In this document: one piece after another, positions 8,083-15,800 of the stretch
How positions within the stretch are numbered: the first letter of the stretch is position 1
Layout: the number at the start of each line of letters is the position of its first letter
Origin: Bacteroidaceae bacterium
GTDB taxonomy: Bacteria > Bacteroidota > Bacteroidia > Bacteroidales > Bacteroidaceae
Assembly: GCA_017617235.1 (NCBI GenBank)
Contig: JAFZWQ010000034.1
Coordinates: 1 to 35,201 of the forward strand
Reading direction: 5' to 3'
Length of the DNA stretch: 35,201 nucleotides
Notes under the pieces: model-generated
The model's input: the letters and a program-made list of their open reading frames with translations, nothing else
Databases searched by the model: none
What the model was told of the DNA's origin: nothing
Position numbers and translations under genes: made by a program

Positions 8083-8090
8083 CAAAGATA
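8083..8090 (-). promoter_or_regulatory. Promoter -7 box for ftsK and the leftward cluster
   Basis: Read on the minus strand, the sequence is TATCTTTG, a perfect Bacteroidetes TAnnTTTG box, 36 bases before the ftsK ATG. I see no good TTTG at the usual -33 distance. A perfect palindrome, TTTCGTT-T-AACGAAA (8133-8147), lies upstream and could be an operator. Confidence 0.65.
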
Positions 8091-8208
8091 ATGAAAAAAC
8101 GCGAAAAATGCGCCCTTTGAACGCAGATTTTATTTCGTTTAACGAAACTTCACGTATCGCGGAGTGGGGAAGAACTCGATGTTTGGCAACAGACGACACA
8201 TTCCTCTT

Positions 8209-8299
8209 CTTGACACACAGCTGTGTGACAAGCGAAACGACGCATCGTTAGGCGCCTAAGAATAGTAATCCTTCCCTTGTCACACAATTGTGTGTCAAG
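8209..8299. repeat. Large nested inverted repeat between ftsK and the exonuclease gene
   Basis: Two 24-base arms (8209-8232 and 8276-8299) are inverted copies of each other with two differences. Each arm is itself palindromic at its centre: CACACAGCTGTGTG and CACACAATTGTGTG. The 43-base spacer contains the palindrome TTAGGCGCCTAA (8249-8260) and the 17 bases shared with 420-436. Such a structure could form a cruciform or strong hairpins, or bind a dimeric protein at each arm. No coding function is seen. Confidence 0.8.
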
Positions 8300-8375
8300 A
8301 CAAGCCTTGAGACGCTCCTTCATCTGCGACGTTACAATTGTGCTGAAAAGATGTGTGGGTTTGCCTTTTTTTTTG

Positions 8376-8383
8376 TATTTTTG
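8376..8383 (+). promoter_or_regulatory. Promoter -7 box for the exonuclease cluster
   Basis: TATTTTTG inside TTGTATTTTTGCA matches TAnnTTTG and lies 60 bases before the ATG at 8444. The -33 region is poor; a TTTG at 8360-8363 is too close. Confidence 0.6.
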
Positions 8384-8443
8384 CAACGATAACCGCGAAA
8401 CGTCCCCAACAAAGGTACGCAAAACAGGCAAAAGAGCAAACGC

Positions 8444-9085
8444 ATGGACACAGCACAACGCAGGATTCTGGTGAACCGCTTCGACAAGCATCTGCTTGCC
8501 AACCTGCCGCGTGCCGATTTTCAGGGGCGCATCATCGTTATCGACACGATAGGCGATGCAAACAAGGCTGTCCGCTATCTGCAACGACAACCGCTGTTGG
8601 GTTTCGACACAGAGACGCGCCCCACCTTCCGCCCAGGTCCCATGAACCAAGTGGCTCTGTTACAAGTGTCCACCCCAGACACCTGCTTCCTGTTCCGCCT
8701 TTGTCGCATAGGCCTGCCGAATTGCCTGGTGCGGCTGATGGGGAACAGACACATCAGGAAAGTGGCGCTATCGTGGGTGGACGATACAAACCAGCTGAAG
8801 CGGCTGAGGGACTTCAAAATGGGCGAGTTCATCGAGTTGCAAACCTATGTCCGACAGTTCGGCATAGAGGATGCCAGCCTGCAGAAGCTATACGCCAACG
8901 TGTTAGGACAAAAGATATCGAAGGCCCAACAGCTGTCGAACTGGGAGGCAGATGTGTTGAAGGAACCACAGAAACAATATGCCGCCACCGATGCTTGGGC
9001 CTGCATCCGGCTGTACAGCGAATTGGAACAACTGAAAGAAAACGGAAACTGGGAACTAAAGAACAATGACGAATCTGTATCTTAA
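8444..9085 (+). CDS. DEDD-family 3'-5' exonuclease (RNase D-like fold)
   Basis: A stand-alone 3'-5' exonuclease domain of 213 residues. The first metal site is GFDTET (D55, E57), a second acidic site lies at D113/D114, and the third motif is Y179-AAT-D183, typical of the DEDDy subclass (RNase D, WRN exonuclease). It lacks HRDC and helicase domains, so its substrate, DNA or RNA, cannot be told. It opens a rightward cluster and overlaps the next gene, an RNA methyltransferase, by 20 bases. The ATG at 8444 fits the promoter box at 8376. Confidence 0.88.
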   Translation: MDTAQRRILVNRFDKHLLANLPRADFQGRIIVIDTIGDANKAVRYLQRQPLLGFDTETRPTFRPGPMNQVALLQVSTPDTCFLFRLCRIGLPNCLVRLMGNRHIRKVALSWVDDTNQLKRLRDFKMGEFIELQTYVRQFGIEDASLQKLYANVLGQKISKAQQLSNWEADVLKEPQKQYAATDAWACIRLYSELEQLKENGNWELKNNDESVS

Positions 9086-10244
9086 TAAAGGTAAGGACGA
9101 GAGCCTTCGCCGCTTCCACCCCTGGGTGTTCTCTGGGGCGGTGCATCACATCGACGGTAATCCAAAGGAGGGAGATTTGGTGCAAGTTCACGCTTCGGAC
9201 GGCTCATTCATAGCCATCGGGCATTGGCAGATAGGCAGTATCGCCGTACGTGTCCTCACGTTCGAAAACGAGCCGATTAATCGCGAATTCTGGGTCAGGA
9301 AACTTCGTGCCGCCTATGATGTCCGTAAAACCATTGGTGTAGCTGACAACGAACACAACAGCACCTATCGACTGGTGCATGGCGAAGGTGACAGCCTGCC
9401 CGGATTGGTAATAGATATGTACGGACAGACCGCAGTTATGCAGGCCCACAGCGTGGGAATGCACGTCTGCCGCATGGAGATTGCCGAAGCCCTGAAGGAC
9501 GTGATGGGCGACCAGTTGCAAAACATCTATTACAAAAGCGAAACGACTCTTCCCTACAAGGCCGACCTGGGGCAGGAGAACGGCTTTATACTTGGTCAGA
9601 CACCAGAGGACATAGCGACAGAGAACGGACTACGTTTCCATATCGACTGGTTGAAGGGTCAGAAGACCGGATTCTTTGTAGATCAGCGAGATAACCGTAG
9701 TTTGGTAGAGCAATACTCGAAGGGCAGAAATGTCCTGAACATGTTCTGTTATACGGGTGGATTCAGCGTCTATGCCATGCGAGGAGGAGCCCGTCTGGTG
9801 CACTCCGTTGATAGCAGTCAGAAGGCGGTCGACCTTGTTAACGCCAACGTCGAACTGAACTTCCCAGGCGACAAACGGCATGCTGCCTTTGCAGAGGACG
9901 CCTTCAAGTTCCTGGACCAAATGACGGAATCCTACGACCTCGTCATCCTCGACCCACCAGCCTTTGCCAAACATCGCGATGCCGTTAGACACGCCATCAA
10001 GGGATATACCAAACTGAACGCACGGGCAATGGAAAAGATACCTGCTGGCAGTCTGTTGTTCACGTTCTCGTGTTCCCAAGCCATCTCGAAGGAACAGTTC
10101 CGCATGGCTGTCTTCACAGCGGCCACATTGGCTCATCGACAGGTGCGCATCCTGCACCAGTTGCACCAACCAGCCGACCACCCCGTAAACATCTATCACC
10201 CAGAAGGCGAATACCTGAAGGGTCTTGTCCTATACGTCGAATAA
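9066..10244 (+). CDS. rlmI: RlmI-like 23S rRNA (cytosine-C5) methyltransferase
   Basis: Predicted to use S-adenosylmethionine to methylate a cytosine of 23S rRNA (C1962 in E. coli). Of its 392 residues, the first 75 or so form a PUA-like RNA-binding domain (FHPWVFSGAV). A central EEHD-like region follows, then a Rossmann methyltransferase fold with NMFCYTGGFSVYA, VILDPPAFAK (DPPAF 296-300) and the catalytic-cysteine loop FSCSQ (C336). Its length matches the family. Some members have other RNA targets, so the exact base is an inference. It starts inside the end of the exonuclease gene. Confidence 0.87.
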   Translation: MTNLYLNKGKDESLRRFHPWVFSGAVHHIDGNPKEGDLVQVHASDGSFIAIGHWQIGSIAVRVLTFENEPINREFWVRKLRAAYDVRKTIGVADNEHNSTYRLVHGEGDSLPGLVIDMYGQTAVMQAHSVGMHVCRMEIAEALKDVMGDQLQNIYYKSETTLPYKADLGQENGFILGQTPEDIATENGLRFHIDWLKGQKTGFFVDQRDNRSLVEQYSKGRNVLNMFCYTGGFSVYAMRGGARLVHSVDSSQKAVDLVNANVELNFPGDKRHAAFAEDAFKFLDQMTESYDLVILDPPAFAKHRDAVRHAIKGYTKLNARAMEKIPAGSLLFTFSCSQAISKEQFRMAVFTAATLAHRQVRILHQLHQPADHPVNIYHPEGEYLKGLVLYVE

Positions 10245-10259
10245 CCAAAACACAATACT

Positions 10260-11525
10260 ATGAATATCAAAATTCGTCTATCACTCTTTTTCTTCCTGGA
10301 GTTTGCCGTTTGGGGAGCCTACCTCATTTCGATGGGACTGTATCTCGGCAAGGAAGGGCTGGGTTCCAACATCGGTTGGTTCTACAGCGTTCAGGGTTTC
10401 GTGAGTCTGTGCATGCCTGCATTGATGGGCATCGTTGCTGACAAATGGATACAAGCCCAGCGTTTGCTGGCCCTGTGTCATGGGTTGGCAGGTATCTTCA
10501 TGATTGCCGCATGCATGTATGGACTGTCGGCAGCAGGACATGTAGAGTTTGGGCTGTTGTTCACCCTTTACACCCTCAGCGTCGCATTCTTCATGCCCAC
10601 CATTGCACTTACCAACTCGGTGGCCTACAATGCGTTAGAGAAGGAAGGACTGGATACGGTGAAGGCATTCCCACCCATCCGCGTTTGGGGAACCGTTGGC
10701 TTCATCGCCTCGATGTGGGCCGTTAACCTGTTGGGATTCAAATCAACCCCTTACCAGTTTGCACTATCTGGCGGATTGAGTCTGCTGATGGCATTCTACT
10801 CCCTGACGATGCCTACCTGTCCGATAAACAAGAGTGGCGAGAAGAAATCGCTTGTCGAGGCATTGGGACTGCGCGCCTTTACCTTGTTCAAGAACTATCG
10901 CATGGCTGTATTCTTCATATTCTCTATGCTGTTGGGAGCCTGTCTGCAAATCACAAACGGCTATGCTACCAGCTATCTGGAAGCGTGGGGAAAACTGCCT
11001 GAATACGCCAATTCGGTGATGGTGGAATATAGTGTCATCGTTACCTCCATTTCGCAAATGAGCGAGACGCTCTGCATTCTGCTTATCCCGTTCTGCCTCA
11101 GTCGTTTCGGCATCAAGAAAGTAATGCTCATGGCTATGATGGCTTGGGTGTTCCGCTATTTCTTCTTTGCCATAGGTAACCCAGGCAGCGGCTTCGTGTT
11201 TATCATCCTTTCCATGATTGTTTATGGTGTTGCCTTCGACTTCTTCAACATCTCTGGCTCGCTGTTTGTGGACAAAGAGACAGACCTGAGCATCCGCAAC
11301 TCGGCACAGGGTCTGTTCATGATGATGACGAATGGATTTGGTGCCACCGTAGGAATGCTTTCTGCACAGATGGTTGTCAACAATCATGTCTTTAATCTGC
11401 CTGAGGGCAGCAACGTATTGCCTGGTTGGCAGGCCTGCTGGTTTATCTTCGCCGGCTATGCGCTGGTAGTTGCCATCCTGTTCGCCATCCTGTTCCGTTA
11501 CAAACACGAACCAGAGAAGAAATAA
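10260..11525 (+). CDS. nupG: NupG-type nucleoside:H+ symporter
   Basis: An inner-membrane transporter of 421 residues with about 12 spans that should import nucleosides with protons. It follows E. coli NupG closely along its length. Examples are FPPIRVWGTVGFI, ALFKNYRMAVFFIFSMLLG-like text, SQMSETLCIL, the near-identical IVYGVAFDFFNISGSLFV, and the C-terminal WLIFAGY-like motif. It lies 15 bases after the methyltransferase gene. A 9-base repeat array follows it before rsmE. Confidence 0.92.
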   Translation: MNIKIRLSLFFFLEFAVWGAYLISMGLYLGKEGLGSNIGWFYSVQGFVSLCMPALMGIVADKWIQAQRLLALCHGLAGIFMIAACMYGLSAAGHVEFGLLFTLYTLSVAFFMPTIALTNSVAYNALEKEGLDTVKAFPPIRVWGTVGFIASMWAVNLLGFKSTPYQFALSGGLSLLMAFYSLTMPTCPINKSGEKKSLVEALGLRAFTLFKNYRMAVFFIFSMLLGACLQITNGYATSYLEAWGKLPEYANSVMVEYSVIVTSISQMSETLCILLIPFCLSRFGIKKVMLMAMMAWVFRYFFFAIGNPGSGFVFIILSMIVYGVAFDFFNISGSLFVDKETDLSIRNSAQGLFMMMTNGFGATVGMLSAQMVVNNHVFNLPEGSNVLPGWQACWFIFAGYALVVAILFAILFRYKHEPEKK

Positions 11526-11526
11526 G

Positions 11527-11571
11527 ACCTATAGGCCCCATAAGCCATATAGGCCATATAAGCCCTATAAG
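11527..11571. repeat. Tandem nonamer array between nupG and rsmE
   Basis: Five exact 9-base units: ACCTATAGG, CCCCATAAG, CCATATAGG, CCATATAAG, CCCTATAAG. The consensus is close to CCCTATA(A/G)G, and each unit is nearly palindromic. The array fills the 51-base gap almost completely. Confidence 0.9.
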
Positions 11572-11576
11572 AGATT

Positions 11577-12296
11577 ATGAAGGAGGAACGTTTCTTTTAC
11601 CAACCAAACATCGAAACTGGCGAACTCACAAAGGAGGACACCCAGCATGCTGTTCGTGTGCTTCGCATGAATGCAGGGGACACCATTTGGCTGATGGACG
11701 GCAAGGGAACGTTCTTCGAGGCAGAGATAACCGTTGCCAGCAACCATAGGTGTGCTTATCGCATCGTGAAGGAAATGCCACAAGAGCCTGCTTGGAAGGG
11801 ACATTTGCACTTGGCTGTTGCACCCACCAAACTGAATGATCGCATAGAATGGTTGGCAGAAAAGGCTACGGAAATAGGATTCGACGAGCTGTCGTTCCTG
11901 GATTGTAAGTTTTCGGAACGCCATGTGATAAAGACGGAAAGAATCGATAAAATCGTTGTTTCTGCCATAAAGCAGAGTCGCAAGGCGTGGAAGACGATAG
12001 TGAACGAGATGCAGGGATTCGACGAATTCGTGCGTCAGGAACGTAGCGGTCAGCGATTCATCTGTCATTGTTATGAAGGGGAAAAGCCCTATCTGCTGGA
12101 TGTATTGAAACCTGGCGAGGATGCAACGGTATTGATAGGACCAGAGGGCGATTTCTCCGTCGACGAGGTTCGATTGGCAGAATCCCTGGGATATCAACCT
12201 GTATCGTTGGGCAAAAGCCGACTGCGTACGGAAACTGCAGCCCTGGTGGCTGTTCACATGATGCAAATCGTAGCATCTAAAACGATTAAAGAATAA
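11577..12296 (+). CDS. rsmE: 16S rRNA (uracil-N3)-methyltransferase RsmE
   Basis: RsmE methylates N3 of U1498 in 16S rRNA, at the decoding site, using S-adenosylmethionine. The 239-residue protein has the N-terminal PUA-like domain (DTQHAVRVLRMNAGD) and the C-terminal trefoil-knot SPOUT domain with IGPEGDF (187-193) and LGKSRLRTETA (211-221). Length and motifs are typical. It sits between nupG and a DUF4836-like gene in one direction. Confidence 0.95.
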   Translation: MKEERFFYQPNIETGELTKEDTQHAVRVLRMNAGDTIWLMDGKGTFFEAEITVASNHRCAYRIVKEMPQEPAWKGHLHLAVAPTKLNDRIEWLAEKATEIGFDELSFLDCKFSERHVIKTERIDKIVVSAIKQSRKAWKTIVNEMQGFDEFVRQERSGQRFICHCYEGEKPYLLDVLKPGEDATVLIGPEGDFSVDEVRLAESLGYQPVSLGKSRLRTETAALVAVHMMQIVASKTIKE

Positions 12297-12301
12297 GAAC
12301 A

Positions 12302-13693
12302 ATGAAGAAATACGGAATAATCGCTGCAATTGTGGTTGTATTGGCAGCCGTCGTATTGTGTGTTAAATGTTTGGGAGGAAACAAGGATGTTGCTTCGTCG
12401 CTTCCACAAGATTTGACGATGGTGGGCCGTATGGACCTTAAGTCGATGGCACTTCAATATGGGTTGGACATCAAGGATGCAAGTAAAATTATAGGAAGAA
12501 TGCTTCATTCGTCGTCTGATGATGAAACGGGTGTCGATTTCATGCATCCCTCCTATGTGTTTGCCTCGCAGGGATGTTTCGGAGCCATTGTTCCTCTGGA
12601 CGATGCGACAGAGTTCGAGGAATACCTGACCAAGAATGGCAACTGCCAGTTCGAAAGCCAAAGAGGCCTGCGTTGGGCCTTGCTTGGGGAGAAGAATGTG
12701 TTATTAGGTGTGGCGAAAGACCGTGCAATGCTGATGGGACCAGCTGTAGGTTCTCAGCTTGACGCACTTCGCGGAACCATTGCCGAATGCCTAAAACAGG
12801 AAGAGTCGAATAGTGGAAAGCAAAGTCCCTTGTATGCTATGCTCGACAAACGCAAAGAGCCATTGGTTCTGGCAACATCTTTCGAAGCTTTGCCTCAGCA
12901 GTTCCAACCCGAAAAGTTGCGCAAGGAATTCGATATGTCGAAACTTCGTGCATTAGCAGGCCTCTCGATTACCAAGAGCAAGGTTGGGCTCTCGCTTTCG
13001 CTGGAATCGGATGACAAGAAGACAAACAACCTGTTCGACTCGCTGGACGAAGCATTTCAGCCCATCAATGGCAGTCTGTTGAAGACTGCCCCCAACAAAT
13101 CCATGGCTCATGTGCTAATGGGTGTCAAAGGCGAGAAACTGCTGGATTTACTACGTAGCATCCCAGACATCCGCACGAAACTATTGTTTGCAAATACCAT
13201 CTTCGATGCAGACCTCATCCTTAAGAGCATAGAAGGAGATGTGGCGCTATCTTATTCAAAAGATTTCATTATGTCACAAGAGAAGTACCTCTTGCAGACA
13301 CAATTGAAGAACGAACGTTTCTTGAATAATGTTGATAGTTGGAATGATGAACTTAGCGAAGCTGCAGGATTGAAGTTCATTACTTCAGACAATAAGAGTG
13401 GAATCATACAGCATAAAGACAAATCACCTAAGTACTATGCCGTAAAGGACCATGTGCTGCGTCTGTCGGAAAACAAGGATTTGGCTAATGCGGAAGCCCA
13501 TAACGATGTAGCCTTTGCTTGGGAAAAGGAGTTGAAAGACAATCGACTGTATGCCACAATCGATGCCAGCAAAATCCTCTTGCTGAAGATTTATCTGGGA
13601 AATTTGAAGTACATCACCCTATCTATGCCCGAAGCACGGCAGTGGAACCTGGAGTTGAAAGCAGAGGATGGCAAAGAACTTATCAAGTTCTAG
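12302..13693 (+). CDS. DUF4836-like envelope protein
   Basis: A 463-residue protein of unknown function. Residues 5-24 form one hydrophobic segment acting as signal anchor, and the rest is soluble and probably periplasmic. The opening after the anchor (SLPQDLTMVGRMDLKSMALQ) and the repeated mixed alpha/beta pattern resemble the Bacteroidetes DUF4836 family (SVP..A..V..DLKSL). There is no clean lipobox, although C20 and C23 lie at the end of the hydrophobic run. It starts 5 bases after rsmE. Assignment to DUF4836 is from sequence feel only. Confidence 0.6.
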   Translation: MKKYGIIAAIVVVLAAVVLCVKCLGGNKDVASSLPQDLTMVGRMDLKSMALQYGLDIKDASKIIGRMLHSSSDDETGVDFMHPSYVFASQGCFGAIVPLDDATEFEEYLTKNGNCQFESQRGLRWALLGEKNVLLGVAKDRAMLMGPAVGSQLDALRGTIAECLKQEESNSGKQSPLYAMLDKRKEPLVLATSFEALPQQFQPEKLRKEFDMSKLRALAGLSITKSKVGLSLSLESDDKKTNNLFDSLDEAFQPINGSLLKTAPNKSMAHVLMGVKGEKLLDLLRSIPDIRTKLLFANTIFDADLILKSIEGDVALSYSKDFIMSQEKYLLQTQLKNERFLNNVDSWNDELSEAAGLKFITSDNKSGIIQHKDKSPKYYAVKDHVLRLSENKDLANAEAHNDVAFAWEKELKDNRLYATIDASKILLLKIYLGNLKYITLSMPEARQWNLELKAEDGKELIKF

Positions 13694-13705
13694 TGTCATT
13701 TTTTT
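13675..13705 (+). terminator. Possible weak terminator after the DUF4836-like gene
   Basis: AGAACTT-ATC-AAGTTCT (13675-13691) forms a 7-bp hairpin overlapping the stop codon. A run of seven T (13699-13705) follows, but seven bases separate stem and T run, which is unusual. A new promoter lies directly after it. Confidence 0.35.
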
Positions 13706-13715
13706 CTCGCTATTA

Positions 13716-13746
13716 TTGGGCATCTCAATTTTTTGCCGTATCTTTG
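13716..13746 (+). promoter_or_regulatory. Promoter of the 5-alpha-reductase to SLC13 operon
   Basis: TTG at 13716-13718, a 20-base spacer, then TATCTTTG at 13739-13746, matching the Bacteroidetes consensus. The predicted start of transcription, near 13752, supports the ATG at 13773. It excludes the longer frame beginning at 13668, which would start inside the previous gene. Confidence 0.8.
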
Positions 13747-13772
13747 TGCGACTTTTTGAAATAAGAGCGCCT

Positions 13773-14543
13773 ATGACTTTGGAAATCTTATTTGATTATT
13801 TAGTTTGGGGCATGACAGCAATGGCCGTGGTGGTCTTCGTCAGCCTCTTTTTTGTAAATGCAGGTTACGGTCAATTTCGCACAAAACAATGGGGGTGGAG
13901 CATCAATAATAAGATTGCCTGGACGCTGATGGAAACACCCGTATTTCTTGTGATGCTTTACATCTGGTCCCAGTCGCCCCTGAAATGGCAACTTCCCCAA
14001 CTGATATTGTTTGGTTTGTTCCAATTGCACTATTTCCAACGGAGCTTTGTCTTCCCTTGGCTGATGACGGGGAAAAGCCGTATGCCCATTGCCATCATGC
14101 TGATGGGAATCACCTTCAACCTCATCAACGGATTTATGCAGGGTGGGGGACTATACTGGTTGCCAAACCCCGATTTCCAAGAAGGCGCATCCTATCTTTT
14201 GCGCTGGAATGCTATACTTGGCATCATCATTTTCCTTGTAGGCCTTTGCATCAACTGGCACAGCGACTACGTAATTCGCCATCTGCGTAAGCCTGGCGAT
14301 ACAAACCACTATCTGCCCCAGCGAGGTATGTATAAATATGTCACTTCGGCAAACTATCTGGGCGAATTGATGGAGTGGGTTGGCTTTGCCCTTGCTGCAG
14401 CAACTCCCGTGGCGTGGGTATTCCCCATCTGGACAGCTGCGAATCTGGTGCCACGTGCCCATGCTATCCACAAACGCTATCGTCAGGAATTTGGCGACGA
14501 AGCCGTGGGAAATCGCAAACGAGTGATTCCTTTCGTATACTAA
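13773..14543 (+). CDS. Steroid 5-alpha-reductase homologue (3-oxo-5-alpha-steroid 4-dehydrogenase family)
   Basis: Predicted to reduce the C4-C5 double bond of a 3-oxo-delta-4 steroid with NADPH in the membrane. The 256-residue multi-spanning protein is as long as human SRD5A1/2 and aligns end to end by eye. It has GYG (31-33), LMETPVF with E54 (catalytic E57 of SRD5A2), LHYFQRSFVF with Y87 (catalytic Y91), N161-WHSD (cofactor site), IRHLRKPGD, GMYKYVTSANYLGEL and the C-terminal VIPFVY. The first gene of an operon, it lies 9 bases before an OYE-like reductase and close to an SDR. The family also includes polyprenol reductases, so the substrate is unproven. Confidence 0.88.
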   Translation: MTLEILFDYLVWGMTAMAVVVFVSLFFVNAGYGQFRTKQWGWSINNKIAWTLMETPVFLVMLYIWSQSPLKWQLPQLILFGLFQLHYFQRSFVFPWLMTGKSRMPIAIMLMGITFNLINGFMQGGGLYWLPNPDFQEGASYLLRWNAILGIIIFLVGLCINWHSDYVIRHLRKPGDTNHYLPQRGMYKYVTSANYLGELMEWVGFALAAATPVAWVFPIWTAANLVPRAHAIHKRYRQEFGDEAVGNRKRVIPFVY

Positions 14544-14552
14544 ATAGAAAAT

Positions 14553-15800
14553 ATGGAAAACAAGATATTTGAAGAAGCCCATATAGGGCCCCTCACCCTG
14601 AGAAACCGCACCATTCGTAGTGCTGCCTTCGAAAGCATGTGTCCTGGACATGAGCCCAGTCAGATGCTTTACGACTATCACACCAGTGTGGCACGTGGTG
14701 GCATCGGAATGACCACTGTGGCATATGCCGCCGTTACGGAAAGTGGCTTGAGTTTCGACCGTCAGCTGGTAATGAAAAAGGAAATCATTCCTGGTTTGCG
14801 TCACCTGACAGACGGCATTCACAAGGAAGGAGCAGCTGCAGGTATCCAGTTGGGACATTGTGGTAATATGAGTCACAAGGCCATTTGCGGATGCATTCCC
14901 GTGGGGGCAAGCAACGGTTTCAATCTCTACAGCCCAACCATAGTACGAGGTCTTCGCAAGGAGGAATTGGCACCGATGGCTAAGAAATTCGGCGATGCTG
15001 TGAATCTGGCACGCGAAGCAGGTTTCGATGAAGTCGAGATTCATTGCGGACACGGCTATCTGATAGACCAGTTCCTGAACCCATATTTTAATCACCGTAA
15101 CGATGAGTTCGGTGGTTCACTCGAGAATCGTATGCGTTTCATGACGATGTGCCTCGAGGAAGTGATGAAGGCTGCCAAGGACGATATGGCTGTCGTTTGC
15201 AAGATGAACATGCGCGATGGACTGAAGAATGGCGTTTCCCTCGAGGAGCACAGCATTCCCGTTGCCAAGCGTCTGCAGGAACTGGGTGTTCATGCACTCG
15301 TGTTAAGTGGAGGTCTGGTAAGCGCGACACCTATGTATGTGATGCGTGGCGAACTGCCATTACAGACAATGACACACTACATGGACAAGTGGTGGCTAAA
15401 ATACGGAATCCGATGCAGTAAGCCTTTCGTGAAGAATGTGCTCACAAAACCTTTCCCATACGAGGAGGCATTCTTCCTCGAGGATGCCCTGAAGTTCCGC
15501 GAGGCTATGCCCGACATGAAGTTCATCTACGTGGGCGGACTCGTAGCAGGTGACAAGATAAACGAAGTGCTGGGACACGGATTCGAAGCTGTACAAATGG
15601 CTCGCAGCCTGTTGAATGAACCCGACTTTGTAAACCGTCTGAAGGAAGACCCGCATCATCGTTGCGGCTGCCGTCACAGCAACTATTGCATTGGTCGCAT
15701 GTACACGGTGGAAATGGCTTGCCATCAGCACCTCGAGGAGGCATTGCCCAAGGATTTGGAAAAAGAAATATCAAGAATAGAAAAAGAACAGAATAAATGA
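14553..15800 (+). CDS. NADH:flavin oxidoreductase, Old Yellow Enzyme-like
   Basis: A 415-residue FMN-binding TIM-barrel reductase. It begins IGPLTLRNRTIRSAAFES and carries the active-site segment EIHCGHGYLIDQFLNP (H164, H167, Y169), then NDEFGGSLENRMRF and the phosphate-binding FEAVQMARSLL. It lacks the C-terminal FAD/NAD domain of 2,4-dienoyl-CoA reductase and BaiCD. It keeps four cysteines near the end (C371, C373, C379, C390), spaced unlike the usual iron-sulfur motif of that class. Between a 5-alpha-reductase and an SDR it could be a 5-beta or delta-1/delta-6 steroid reductase, or supply another enone reduction. The substrate is inferred from context only. Confidence 0.87.
   Translation: MENKIFEEAHIGPLTLRNRTIRSAAFESMCPGHEPSQMLYDYHTSVARGGIGMTTVAYAAVTESGLSFDRQLVMKKEIIPGLRHLTDGIHKEGAAAGIQLGHCGNMSHKAICGCIPVGASNGFNLYSPTIVRGLRKEELAPMAKKFGDAVNLAREAGFDEVEIHCGHGYLIDQFLNPYFNHRNDEFGGSLENRMRFMTMCLEEVMKAAKDDMAVVCKMNMRDGLKNGVSLEEHSIPVAKRLQELGVHALVLSGGLVSATPMYVMRGELPLQTMTHYMDKWWLKYGIRCSKPFVKNVLTKPFPYEEAFFLEDALKFREAMPDMKFIYVGGLVAGDKINEVLGHGFEAVQMARSLLNEPDFVNRLKEDPHHRCGCRHSNYCIGRMYTVEMACHQHLEEALPKDLEKEISRIEKEQNK

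Noticed and set aside
8150-8650. Minus-strand open frame across the ftsK-exonuclease gap (166 codons)
   Set aside because: It runs through the inverted repeat and into the exonuclease gene on the opposite strand, with no recognisable protein features.
13668-13772. Extended start of the 5-alpha-reductase gene
   Set aside because: It begins inside the preceding gene, upstream of the TATCTTTG promoter, and adds 35 residues absent from the family.
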